Source: Bacteroidales bacterium UBA1392
Lineage (GTDB): Bacteria; Bacteroidota; Bacteroidia; Bacteroidales; UBA932
Reading direction: 5' to 3'
NCBI GenBank assembly: GCA_002305275.1
Contig: DBQO01000001.1
Span: forward strand, 1-64,000
DNA length: 64,000 bases
Within the stretch, counting starts at the first letter, position 1. The number at the start of each line of letters is the position of its first letter. Under the pieces are notes generated by a model. The model saw only the letters and a program-made list of their open reading frames with translations. It was not told the DNA's origin and searched no databases. A program made the translations under genes and the position numbers. Shown in pieces: positions 17,982-26,807 of this stretch.

Positions 17982-18872
17982 TTAATACAAAATAGAGGCA
18001 GAAAGGGCTACGGCCTCCCTATCCGGCCTATTGCGAAGCCTGTAGAGCGGCACCTTTTCGGCAACATCAAGCACTGTAGATATCACATACTGCCTGTGGG
18101 TCTGATCGGACTGCAACAGGGCAGCCGATTGAAATAGCTGTCCGTAGGCCTCAAGGCCCAACGGTCCGGTAAGTATATTCTCGCTATGCTGCTCCAGCTG
18201 GACGAGCGCCGCCACTTTTGCTGAAGCATTGCGATAGCAGGGGGTACTTCCACTCCAGGGTGCCCCGAAGACCACCACCTCTCCATTATCCATGATACGC
18301 ACTATAGGCTCATCGTCGTTGAGCAGGGAAGAGCCTGGTACATACTTGAGCCACAGCCCGCTGTGCGTACTCTTGCCCGTTCCGCTCTCCCCGAGGAATA
18401 TCAACGCTCTGCCCTCCTTCTCAATTACCGAAGCGTGGAACTTCAGTGTACGGTAAGGTGCCACCGCCATTAAAAAGGCTATGCGGAGCAGGGCAATGAC
18501 GAAAAAACTCTCCCCTGGATCTGTGAGCGACAGATTGCTTTGATAGCTCCTTTTATCCGAAGAGACAAACATTATATATTCCAAACCATCGCGCTCTATT
18601 TCAACCCACGTATTGCCTTCGCGATGGAAAATATTGAACATCACTCCATCAAGGCACACCTCCTCGCTCGGCTCCCACTCCGGCTTCTCCAACTTCTCGT
18701 TTCCTTTGAAAATAAGCAGGGGTGCTGATTTATCGGGAGAAGTAGCGTCACCTAACGGGGGCGTAACCCGGAAGGGAGAGAAATTTGGCAATAGTCTGGC
18801 AGTAACCTCCGGTGAGGGGGTCTCAATGGCCATCAAGTGCCTCGCGATAGTATAGTATAATAGAGTCGTCAA
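17982..18872 (-). CDS. HprK-like serine kinase of peptide-cluster type
   Basis: The protein has a P-loop GESGTGKST and the downstream acidic motif LLNDDEPIVR, as in HPr kinase-related proteins, preceded by FHASVIEKEGRALIF. N-terminal residues LYYTIARHL and LLPNFSPFRV match the usual start of these kinases, which points to TTG at 18872, two bases after the stop of the preceding gene, rather than the in-frame ATG at 18833 that would remove them. The frame itself is open to 18992. Related kinases phosphorylate serine in lasso peptides; here the target is unknown. The length of about 296 residues fits. It is translationally coupled to the NTP_transf_5 gene. Confidence 0.82.
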   Translation of the reverse strand: MTTLLYYTIARHLMAIETPSPEVTARLLPNFSPFRVTPPLGDATSPDKSAPLLIFKGNEKLEKPEWEPSEEVCLDGVMFNIFHREGNTWVEIERDGLEYIMFVSSDKRSYQSNLSLTDPGESFFVIALLRIAFLMAVAPYRTLKFHASVIEKEGRALIFLGESGTGKSTHSGLWLKYVPGSSLLNDDEPIVRIMDNGEVVVFGAPWSGSTPCYRNASAKVAALVQLEQHSENILTGPLGLEAYGQLFQSAALLQSDQTHRQYVISTVLDVAEKVPLYRLRNRPDREAVALSASILY

Positions 18873-18874
18873 TT

Positions 18875-20005
18875 TTAAAACTCTTTTTGAAGTCGATAGA
18901 TAAGCCTTGTTAGGGGGAGTACAGCGCAATGTTGTGGGGAAATGGGAGCAAACTTTATTGAGCGCTTTATAGTACCTATGTAGGAGAACCACATACCTGC
19001 CAGTTTCTCTTTAGGACGCTTTTTCCCGGGCCTGTGAAAACCAAAATTACCGCTCTCCAATATATCTTTCATTACCATCTCCGCATGGCTATTGGTCGAG
19101 ACCATCGGAAAGGGGAATATAGATTCCTCTGCCCCCAAATGGTCAACGCAAATACGGGCGAAGAGTTGCATTGGGTAAAGTAGGGCGAAGTGACTGGCGA
19201 GGCGGTTAAATTCATTATTATCTATCTCCCCTTGATGCTTGTGCAGAAAGAGTATCCAATCGCATACCTGTCTCAACCCCACACCGAAATTTACAAAATG
19301 GAAAAAGAGATGCTGGAACAGAAAAACAGCGTTAAAGGTCACAGGCAGTATTTGTACCGACAATTCACTGTCAATCTCCGCAATAGCAAATTCCTCTTTT
19401 GCCAAAACCTCCTCCTCAACACGCTTAAACCTCCTATTATAGCGCCAGTTGTTGAAGTAGCCGGCATTGCTGTGATTTTCCACGCTGATACCGCCTCGCT
19501 GATAAATATTGTGTACGGCCCCTCCATGTTCAAGCCGGACACCCTTTTTGATAAGCCACTCATTAGCCCGCTCATAGTCTCCTTTCTGATAGAGAAGCAG
19601 GTCGATATCACCCGGATTCCTCAATAAAGGCTCAGGATAGTTTACGCCGTTGGCTAACCCTTTCAGCAATAGAAAAGGAAAGCCCTCACGCGTGTACTCC
19701 TTCTTCAGCTCCTTCAGCACACCGATCATTTTGAGATTGGTCTGCCTGGTCTGCTCTATCACAGAGATAAACCGCATCGTGATATCGCCCGGAGGAAGGA
19801 ACTCCGCCGGCAGTGAAACTGCCTTATCGCCGACAAGCGCGCTTACGCTCTGACGGTAAGCCATAGAGGCTATTTCTCTCCAAAGCGACTTGTCCAATCC
19901 CTCAAAAAGAGTCTCATCGAGCGGACGGTCCCAAATAGCGGCACTCAGCAGCTGCAGGAAGTAGGAGTTGGAAAGGTGCTCTGTGGCCTTGGTCGACATC
20001 GTCAA
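18875..20005 (-). CDS. Nucleotidyltransferase family protein (NTP_transf_5)
   Basis: This 376-residue protein carries the features of the uncharacterised nucleotidyltransferase family: FLLLKGLANGVNYPEP, then LRNPGDIDLLLYQKGD with the Asp pair of the catalytic centre, followed by HNIYQRGGISVENHSN and a helical C-terminal half (FLFQHLFFHFVNFGVGLRQVCDW). This family often accompanies PqqD and HprK-like kinases in peptide clusters. It is the first gene of the leftward operon. Its start at 20005 (MTMSTKATEHLSNSYFLQLL) lies 113 bp from the start of the divergent ABC exporter. The reaction is not established for this family. Confidence 0.85.
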   Translation of the reverse strand: MTMSTKATEHLSNSYFLQLLSAAIWDRPLDETLFEGLDKSLWREIASMAYRQSVSALVGDKAVSLPAEFLPPGDITMRFISVIEQTRQTNLKMIGVLKELKKEYTREGFPFLLLKGLANGVNYPEPLLRNPGDIDLLLYQKGDYERANEWLIKKGVRLEHGGAVHNIYQRGGISVENHSNAGYFNNWRYNRRFKRVEEEVLAKEEFAIAEIDSELSVQILPVTFNAVFLFQHLFFHFVNFGVGLRQVCDWILFLHKHQGEIDNNEFNRLASHFALLYPMQLFARICVDHLGAEESIFPFPMVSTNSHAEMVMKDILESGNFGFHRPGKKRPKEKLAGMWFSYIGTIKRSIKFAPISPQHCAVLPLTRLIYRLQKEF

Positions 20006-20118
20006 ATAGTTTTCTACAAATTATTCACAAAGATAACTCCTTTTAGCGAATGATAAAAAGTCCGCTTAGATCATTTTTATTACCTTTGTATAATAATTGG
20101 TACTTTTTCCCACTTTTT

Positions 20119-21750
20119 ATGAAGACAACTCTCTCTTTTACCCGCTCCATTACCCGAGGATTTCGGCTTCGGATAACGCTCATTGTGGTGCTGGGACTGT
20201 TTGGGGTCTTCTTTTCACTCGCTTTCGTCTGGTGCTCCAAAGTGTTGATCGATATTGCCACCAAGGCACGGGAGGGAGATCTGACATTTTACGCCCTGCT
20301 GCTTATCCTGCTGATGGCTTTCAACATACTATTCCGTGTCATGGATACCCGGCTGCGTAAAATGACTGAGGTAAAGCTGGGAAATGCCATCCGATACAAT
20401 CTCTTTTCGCAGCTGCTCTACACCCGCTGGCAGGAACTTTCCTTGCTGCATAGCGGTGATATGCTTACGAGGTTTATAAAGGATAGCGACGAAGTGGTGA
20501 ATGTATTGGTGACCTCGATTCCCATCAGTATCGTCTCCCTCGTGCAATTTGCAGGTGCCTTTTTAGTACTCTATTTTTTAGACCCAACGCTAGCCATTAT
20601 CCTGGGGTTATTTCTACCTATTATAGCCCTGTTAGGTAAAAGCTACTATCGACTGATGCACAAATACACCCTCGAAGTGAAGGAGAGTGAAAGCCAAATT
20701 ACTTCGATGGTGGAGGAGAACCTGCAAAACCAGCCGGTGATACGCACCTTTGAACGGCAAGAGAGTGAACTTGAACGACTGCAGGATTTGCAATCGAGGC
20801 TGCACGGTAGCGTGGATAAGCGTACCGGTGTTTCGGTGGTTGCCAACCTGATACTGGGTGTCGCCTTTAACGGAGGTTACCTCACATCATTCCTCTGGGG
20901 CGCCTACGGATTGGCGAAAGGTACCGTTACTTTTGGTATTATGACGGCATATTTGCAACTGGTAGCAAGGCTCCAACGCCCTTTGTATGACCTATTGCGG
21001 CTGCTTCCCACCCTGGTTACGGCAAAGGCATCCATGGAGAGGTTGATCTATCTTACCGGTTTTGCCAAAGAAGCGAGTGGAGAGTCCATCCCTTTGCAGG
21101 GAAATGTTACTCTCCATGTAGATAATTTGACTTTCAGCTACAAGGAGGGTGATAAACCGGTCTTGCAGGAGTTTTCCATGAGTGCCGGGCCGGGGACGAT
21201 GGTAGCCCTTACCGGAAAGACGGGTGTGGGTAAAACCACCTTTTTGAGACTCCTGCTTGGGCTGGTGAAGCCTGACAGCGGCACTCTACGCATAGCAGAT
21301 GAGAGTGTTTCGCTTGAGATTTCGGAACAGACACGCACTAATTTTGTATATGTACCTCAAGGGGGGTCGCTCTTCAGCGGAACCATACGTGAAAACCTGC
21401 TTTTGGGTGATCCGGAGGCCGATGATGCAACTTTGAGACGGGTGCTCGCGATCGCTGCCGCCGATTTTGTTTTCGATCTGCCGGAGGGGCTGGAGACTGT
21501 TTTGGGACAGGATGGCGGCGGACTTTCGGAGGGACAGGGGCAACGCATAGCCATTGCACGCGCGCTGCTGCGCAAAGGAAAAGTGCTGCTGTTTGATGAA
21601 GCAACTTCGGCTCTCGATATTGAGACCGAGAAACGATTTCTAAACAACTTAAAAGCCGGACTTCAGGATAGGGTTGCTATTTTTATCACCCACAGCGAAG
21701 AGGTGGCCGCCTTCTGCGACTACCGATATCATCTTAGTTCTGAGTCGTGA
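20119..21750 (+). CDS. ABC exporter, fused membrane and ATPase domains
   Basis: A half-transporter of 543 residues: an N-terminal six-helix ABC membrane domain (about 1-290) and a C-terminal ATPase domain with Walker A GKTGVGKTT, signature LSEGQGQR, Walker B VLLFDEATSALD and the switch His in ITHS. There is no C39 peptidase domain. The open frame reaches back to 20050, but TACCTTTG at 20089-20096 looks like a promoter -7 box, so ATG 20119 (MKTTLSFTRSITRGFRLRI) is chosen. It is divergent from the PqqD/kinase/peptidase operon and is its likely export partner. Its 3' end overlaps the convergent gene at 21734 by 17 bp. Confidence 0.88.
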   Translation: MKTTLSFTRSITRGFRLRITLIVVLGLFGVFFSLAFVWCSKVLIDIATKAREGDLTFYALLLILLMAFNILFRVMDTRLRKMTEVKLGNAIRYNLFSQLLYTRWQELSLLHSGDMLTRFIKDSDEVVNVLVTSIPISIVSLVQFAGAFLVLYFLDPTLAIILGLFLPIIALLGKSYYRLMHKYTLEVKESESQITSMVEENLQNQPVIRTFERQESELERLQDLQSRLHGSVDKRTGVSVVANLILGVAFNGGYLTSFLWGAYGLAKGTVTFGIMTAYLQLVARLQRPLYDLLRLLPTLVTAKASMERLIYLTGFAKEASGESIPLQGNVTLHVDNLTFSYKEGDKPVLQEFSMSAGPGTMVALTGKTGVGKTTFLRLLLGLVKPDSGTLRIADESVSLEISEQTRTNFVYVPQGGSLFSGTIRENLLLGDPEADDATLRRVLAIAAADFVFDLPEGLETVLGQDGGGLSEGQGQRIAIARALLRKGKVLLFDEATSALDIETEKRFLNNLKAGLQDRVAIFITHSEEVAAFCDYRYHLSSES

Positions 21751-22471
21751 GTTGCGAATTACGAGTTTCGGGTTCCGAATTTCGGGTATTAAAGAGTTTT
21801 AACAATATCTCTTCTCTTTTGTCAGGATCGGCATCTTCGAGCTCGTCTAACTCCTCTTCGGTGAGTCTTTTCCATCCAAAATGGTAATCATATATCCAGG
21901 TCTTGTCGGTTCTTGAGTTAGATTGGATATGGACACAACCCGGCATATTGTTCTCTTTTAAATGATAGCGTATCTTAGTGTCAAACTTGATCCTGAAAAC
22001 GCCTTTGGGATAATTTTTCCTTTGGGGTTCTTGCATTACCAGCCAATAGGCCTTATGATAGTCAATCTGTTGTTGGAGTTTAATCTCTTCACCATTTAAG
22101 TATCTATGATAACCGGTCAGTATGATACTTGACATATCATCCGGATGGAATATGCCCAATTCATTGAAATACTTTGAGAGCCTTGAACCACCCCATAAGC
22201 GCCAATTGTTTCTCATCCACATTCCAATCCCGAAATGAGTATTGGCAATAAATTCATCTTCACTCCAACTTTTAACCACTGTTTTAGTGGAGTCATTCCA
22301 AAACCCATCGATTTGTATGAAACAGTCGTCAAGATCGGCCGGAATATAAACTCCATCAATTGTATCCGTTCTAAACTTCTCCATATCTTGAGATTTTTGT
22401 CCCATAGTCCGGTTAGAAACAGAACAAGAAGCAAATATTAGTGCAGAAATTAAGAGAAGATATTTTTTCAT
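21734..22471 (-). CDS. DUF6794-type lipoprotein
   Basis: The 245-residue protein starts with a lipoprotein signal (LLISALIFASC). The body has IPADLDDCFIQIDGFW, THFGIGMWMRNNWRLWGGSR, LSKYFNELGIFHPDDMS and LTGYHRYLNGEEI, the conserved run of DUF6794 proteins in Bacteroidetes, whose function is unknown. The last 20 or so residues (from NTRNSEPE) are encoded by a low-complexity GAGTT/CGAATT-type repeat that also occurs in intergenic spacers, so the true C-terminus was probably extended by that repeat. It is convergent with, and overlaps, the ABC exporter gene. Confidence 0.75.
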   Translation of the reverse strand: MKKYLLLISALIFASCSVSNRTMGQKSQDMEKFRTDTIDGVYIPADLDDCFIQIDGFWNDSTKTVVKSWSEDEFIANTHFGIGMWMRNNWRLWGGSRLSKYFNELGIFHPDDMSSIILTGYHRYLNGEEIKLQQQIDYHKAYWLVMQEPQRKNYPKGVFRIKFDTKIRYHLKENNMPGCVHIQSNSRTDKTWIYDYHFGWKRLTEEELDELEDADPDKREEILLKLFNTRNSEPETRNSQLTTQN

Positions 22472-22558
22472 GCCGGTATGATTCTAATTGTGCTTAACGG
22501 CCGAGTGTATAAGTGAAGTGACTGTGCTCGCCAGCGGCTATCTTTCGCAGCTGTTTTT

Positions 22559-23239
22559 TTAGTTTTCTTTTACTGTTATTAAAAGGTCGCTTTCAAAAAT
22601 GGCGGCGGGTGAAATCACAATTTCATCTGTTGGGATATTGTCTCCATAACGCTCTTGCATTTTTTGTCTGACCATATCGTGTGTCAAATCGAAGTTTCCA
22701 AGTTTCTGAAGTTTTCCGATTTCGAGTCCCGTGGCACGTTGATAGATTTTCCAAATGAGTTCCGAGCAATAAATTTTATCATCCGACCATTCAAAAGTGA
22801 GGTCGTAATCTTTGCCTTTAAATTTTTCTCCTTCCTGTTTCATTCTCTGAAGCGTCTCGGCAGTCAATACCCGGTCGGCATTTTTAAGCCGTTTAATCAC
22901 ATAATGTCCTCCCTTGCCACGCGCAATCCATTGGTCAAGCGGAGTTGACTTTACAGGTTGGACGGCTTCAAAAACGTAGAATTTTCCGTTGTAGCTGTAT
23001 ATAATTCCACAATGAGAATATTTGGACTTTGTAGCAAGCTGTATCGCTTTGCTTTGTCCGGAAAGTGAGGTTTGAAAAATCAAATCGCCATTTTTAATTA
23101 TTTCATCATCGGCAAGTTGGCTTACTTCCGTTTTGGTAGTGTCAGGATTGTTTTTCGGATCATAAACTCTTCGTATAAGATAAAGTCCCCCGACAACTAT
23201 CAATGCCACAATTCCGATTATGATGATTCTCTTTTTCAT
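22559..23239 (-). CDS. YiiX/YebB-like NlpC/P60-type cysteine hydrolase
   Basis: This 226-residue protein has an N-terminal membrane anchor (IIIIGIVALIVVGGLYLI) and a permuted papain-like domain: KNGDLIFQTS, KYSHCGIIYS with the catalytic His, FEAVQPV, and KIYCSELIWKIYQRATG with the catalytic Cys. YiiX-type proteins are predicted peptidases or amidases acting outside the inner membrane; none of the gene's neighbours suggests a substrate. It is an isolated leftward gene, 87 bp before the DUF6794 lipoprotein. Confidence 0.82.
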   Translation of the reverse strand: MKKRIIIIGIVALIVVGGLYLIRRVYDPKNNPDTTKTEVSQLADDEIIKNGDLIFQTSLSGQSKAIQLATKSKYSHCGIIYSYNGKFYVFEAVQPVKSTPLDQWIARGKGGHYVIKRLKNADRVLTAETLQRMKQEGEKFKGKDYDLTFEWSDDKIYCSELIWKIYQRATGLEIGKLQKLGNFDLTHDMVRQKMQERYGDNIPTDEIVISPAAIFESDLLITVKEN

Positions 23240-23442
23240 TATAGGCAGGTGTTATCTATTCTTTATTCCTCGGAAACCTGTTTCCAAAATTTTATTTTTC
23301 AAATATTAGACCGACATAAATCGTGTGACAAAAACAAACCAACACCAAATATAATTTTACCTAAACGCCACTTTTCTTTCTGCTTCTACATCTTCGATTG
23401 TTTTAGCCAAAGGTTTGCCGAGTATGCGAAAATAGTTATCTG

Positions 23443-25689
23443 TTACTTCTCAGCATCGGTGTTCTTGTCGTTCCATTGCGGCGGTTCGATATTGAGAATA
23501 TGCTTTACAAAGAAGTCACGCCGTTTTCTCTCACCATATTTTCCACCCATGGTGTGCCTTTCTCCCGGAAGCATCACAAGATCAAACTCTTTATTATGTT
23601 GAATGAGCGCTTTTACCACCTGCATAGTGCTTGACGGATCCACATTGTTGTCCAAATCACTCATAATGAGCAGCAATTTCCCTTCCAGAAGGTGAGCATT
23701 CTCCATATTGGAAGAGGCGGCATAATGTTCGCCGATAGGATACCCCATCCACTGTTCATTCCACCAGATTTTATCCATTCTATTGTCGTGGCATGCACAA
23801 GCGGAAACGCCCACTTTGTAAAAGTCGGGATGGAACAGAAGTGCGCCCATAGTACTTTGACCGCCTGCCGACATACCGTAAATACCCATATTGTCTATAT
23901 TCATTTCGGGATATGTCGCGGCAGCAGCCTTGATCCATGCAATTCGATCGGGGAAACCGGCATCTTTTAGGTTTTGGAAGCAGACATCGTGGAAAGCTTT
24001 TGAGCGGTTTGCCGTTCCCATTCCGTCTATCATTACCATGATAAATCCGAGCTCAGCGAGAGCAGAGGTATATCTTTGTTCAATGGCGAACTGCTTTGGC
24101 ACGTGGGAGTCGTGCGGTCCTGCGTATATATATTCGATAACGGGATATTTTTTCGAAGGATCAAAATTGGAAGGACGAACGATTATGCCCCAAATATCGG
24201 TTTTCCCATCACGACCTTTGGCGCAGAAAACTTCGGGAAGATCCCATCCTGCCGCCTTTACGGCAGAAATATCGGGCTGCAAATCGGGCTTGTAGATAAC
24301 TTTCCCGCCCTTTTCGAGTGAACGGACAACCAGAGTCGGCGGCAAGTCTACCCGTGAATAAGAGTCGAACATATAGGCGTAATCGTGCGAGAATGTCACA
24401 CTATGATGGGCATTTTCGGGGGTAAGCGCCACTATTTTGCCGTTATCCATATTCAGCAGGTAATATTTTTCGAGATAAGGATCTTCATTTTTATCCATTC
24501 CGCACCCTATAAAGAGGATTTCTCTCTTTTTTTCATCCACCTTAACCACATCTTTGACGATCCACTCCCCTTTTGTCAACTGCTTTTTAACTTTTCCCGA
24601 AAGCACATCGTAGAGATAGAGATGCCTCCACCCGTCCCTTTCCGAAATCCAAAGCATTTCATCGGAATTTTTGAACCAATGTTGATACAGAGAATAGTAA
24701 TAGATGAAGGTGTCGCACTCTTCATTTACAACAGGCCGTAGTTCTCCCGAGAGATTTCCGGCATAAATCACATATTGCTGATGTCCGCGTCTGTTTAAGT
24801 CGAAAGTGAAGAACTCGCTGTTTTTATTCCACCGGATATTGCCCAAATAGTATTGTTGTCCCACGTTGGGAATATCGAAGTGGACTATTTCACCCGTTTC
24901 CACCATAAAAAGGGCAGGCCGTCTAACGGGCAGAGCATCACCAGGCTTCGGATATTCATACTCCTCCGTAAGGGGTTGCAATTGGGTGGTGGGCGATGAG
25001 GCTATTAAAAGCAGCTTTCTGTATTCAACGGGACTATATTTGCTACATACGATCTTCCGCGAATCGGGCGACCAATAGATCTTTGAAGAGTAGTAAGCGT
25101 AGGGTGAGCCATCATTGCTCAATATCTTCCTCTCTCCGGTTGCAATATCTCTTACCCAGAGATTCCCTTCGGAAATATAAGCCTCCTTTTTGCCATCCGG
25201 CGAGGGTACGGTTACTTTTGCATCCTCTTTGTCAATAAGGCCCCAATAAGGCCTGATATAATTATTTTGTTTCTCACATTTAGCGACCTTGTAATCGGAT
25301 AAAGTCATAAAATGATCCACGTCATCAATGGTGAAAAAGAGCGAATCTTTTTCAGGACGCAGACGCCGTATGGGAAGATTTTTGGGATCAACTTCCCTTT
25401 TGAGAAACTCCGAAAGCACCACGGAGAGACGTTCGTGATCGAATGCTTTCCCCTGAGTTCCTTTTATGGGATCAATAATGAAATACTCACGTCCTTCAGG
25501 TGTTTGCGTTTCATAGGTAAACAGGTGTGATCCATAGCCTGCCCGTACGTTGGCGGCACCATAGTAATATTTTGAAGTAAATATTTCGTAGTAGTTGTCA
25601 GCCCTTTGGTACAGACTTTCAATCCCTTGTGCCGATAAGATCAAGGGAAAAAGCAAGAGGACTATTACAAAAAAGTGTTTGTTTCTCAT
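23443..25689 (-). CDS. S9 family prolyl peptidase (dipeptidyl peptidase IV type)
   Basis: A 748-residue protein from ATG 25689 (MRNKHFFVIVLLLFPLILSA, a Sec signal peptide); the frame opens earlier at 25758 but that extension has no signal character. Residues 40-480 are the DPP IV beta-propeller domain and the C-terminal 250 residues are the alpha/beta hydrolase. The catalytic triad is visible as Ser607 (GMSAGG), Asp680 (SDLDNNVDP) and His712 (GERHTMGG). DPP IV enzymes remove X-Pro dipeptides from peptides in the periplasm. The next two genes upstream on the same strand make the hydroxyproline dehydratase system, which fits use of Pro/Hyp-rich (collagen-like) peptides; that link is inference. 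Confidence 0.9.
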   Translation of the reverse strand: MRNKHFFVIVLLLFPLILSAQGIESLYQRADNYYEIFTSKYYYGAANVRAGYGSHLFTYETQTPEGREYFIIDPIKGTQGKAFDHERLSVVLSEFLKREVDPKNLPIRRLRPEKDSLFFTIDDVDHFMTLSDYKVAKCEKQNNYIRPYWGLIDKEDAKVTVPSPDGKKEAYISEGNLWVRDIATGERKILSNDGSPYAYYSSKIYWSPDSRKIVCSKYSPVEYRKLLLIASSPTTQLQPLTEEYEYPKPGDALPVRRPALFMVETGEIVHFDIPNVGQQYYLGNIRWNKNSEFFTFDLNRRGHQQYVIYAGNLSGELRPVVNEECDTFIYYYSLYQHWFKNSDEMLWISERDGWRHLYLYDVLSGKVKKQLTKGEWIVKDVVKVDEKKREILFIGCGMDKNEDPYLEKYYLLNMDNGKIVALTPENAHHSVTFSHDYAYMFDSYSRVDLPPTLVVRSLEKGGKVIYKPDLQPDISAVKAAGWDLPEVFCAKGRDGKTDIWGIIVRPSNFDPSKKYPVIEYIYAGPHDSHVPKQFAIEQRYTSALAELGFIMVMIDGMGTANRSKAFHDVCFQNLKDAGFPDRIAWIKAAAATYPEMNIDNMGIYGMSAGGQSTMGALLFHPDFYKVGVSACACHDNRMDKIWWNEQWMGYPIGEHYAASSNMENAHLLEGKLLLIMSDLDNNVDPSSTMQVVKALIQHNKEFDLVMLPGERHTMGGKYGERKRRDFFVKHILNIEPPQWNDKNTDAEK

Positions 25690-25766
25690 AGTTGATATAT
25701 TTATTTTAGTTAAAATACTGAATTTGAGCGAATTTAGCGGAATAAGCATTAATTCCAAACAGACTT

Positions 25767-26669
25767 CTATCCACCGATAACGGCATTAAATCCGTTATCG
25801 GTAAAAATATTTATTATTTCCAATTGTCTCTCTTGGCTTGGTGCCGATAAGCCTTCATCATCATAAACTCTTCCGAGTTTCTCATATTTGTTCGCTGCTA
25901 TGTTGTGATAAGGCAGGAGTCCTACCCTATCCGGAGCCTTTTTTAGTGATTTTAGGAAATCAATTGTAGCGCTGATGTTTTTATCCGTAGTGTTTACTCC
26001 CTCTATCAAGGGAATTCGGACGTGGTAAGCTTTCTCACTTTCTGCAATAAATCGAAGATTTTCGAGAATGATGACATTGTCTACACCAACCCATTTTCTA
26101 TGAATATCCGCGTCTAAATGTTTTAAATCGTATAAAAACAGGTCGGTATGGGGCAAAATATCATCAATTAACGATTTTTTTGCATATCCCGATGTATCCA
26201 CAGCTCTATGAATACCCTCTTCCCCGCACCTTAGCAGCAATCTTTTCAATTCCCGGGGATAAGCCAGTGGTTCTCCACCTGAAAAGGTAACTCCTCCACC
26301 CGAAGAATCCATGACGGCGGTCTCTTTCAGAATAGCGGTCATCACTTCATCTTCCGAATAGCTCCGTCCACTCATTTCCATCGCTTTCGTAGGACATACT
26401 ATGGCGCATTTACCACAAATGGTGCACTTTGTATAGTCTATTTGGATGCCGTCTGCTGTTAGCACAAGGGCATTTTCGGGACAAATTTTCACACAGGATG
26501 AGCAGCCGATACACTTGTTTTTGGCATACATTTTTTCGGCTTTAAACGACCGGCTCTCTGGATTATGGCACCACCTGCAGTATAATGGACATCCCTTGAA
26601 GAAGATTGTCACGCGTATGCCTGGTCCATCATTGATAGAGTAACGCTTTATGTCGAATAGAAAAGCCAT
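25767..26669 (-). CDS. hypE: Glycyl radical enzyme activase (HypE-like)
   Basis: This 300-residue radical SAM enzyme has the activase cluster motif CPLYCRWC (Cys27, Cys31, Cys34), preceded by YSINDGPGIRVTIFFKGC, and an insert with two ferredoxin-type clusters (CIGCSSCVKICP and CTICGKCAIVCP), followed by GGGVTFSGGEPL. It would use S-adenosylmethionine to place the glycyl radical on the partner encoded 138 bp upstream at 26808. The symbol is given because the partner shows the hydroxyproline dehydratase signature; the activase alone could not be told from other glycyl-radical activases. Confidence 0.88.
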   Translation of the reverse strand: MAFLFDIKRYSINDGPGIRVTIFFKGCPLYCRWCHNPESRSFKAEKMYAKNKCIGCSSCVKICPENALVLTADGIQIDYTKCTICGKCAIVCPTKAMEMSGRSYSEDEVMTAILKETAVMDSSGGGVTFSGGEPLAYPRELKRLLLRCGEEGIHRAVDTSGYAKKSLIDDILPHTDLFLYDLKHLDADIHRKWVGVDNVIILENLRFIAESEKAYHVRIPLIEGVNTTDKNISATIDFLKSLKKAPDRVGLLPYHNIAANKYEKLGRVYDDEGLSAPSQERQLEIINIFTDNGFNAVIGG

Positions 26670-26807
26670 TATGTGAGTTCCGAGTTCTGAGTATGTAGTG
26701 TGTAGTGGTGTAGGGTTTGAAATAGTTTCGAGTATGGAGTATCGAGTTAAGAATAGTAATGTTATGATAAACAGAGACTTCTTAATTAACTATACTCTAT
26801 AATTCTA

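Noticed and set aside
25690..25758. N-terminal extension of the DPP IV-type peptidase
   Set aside because: The signal peptide begins at 25689; the extension has no signal or family similarity.
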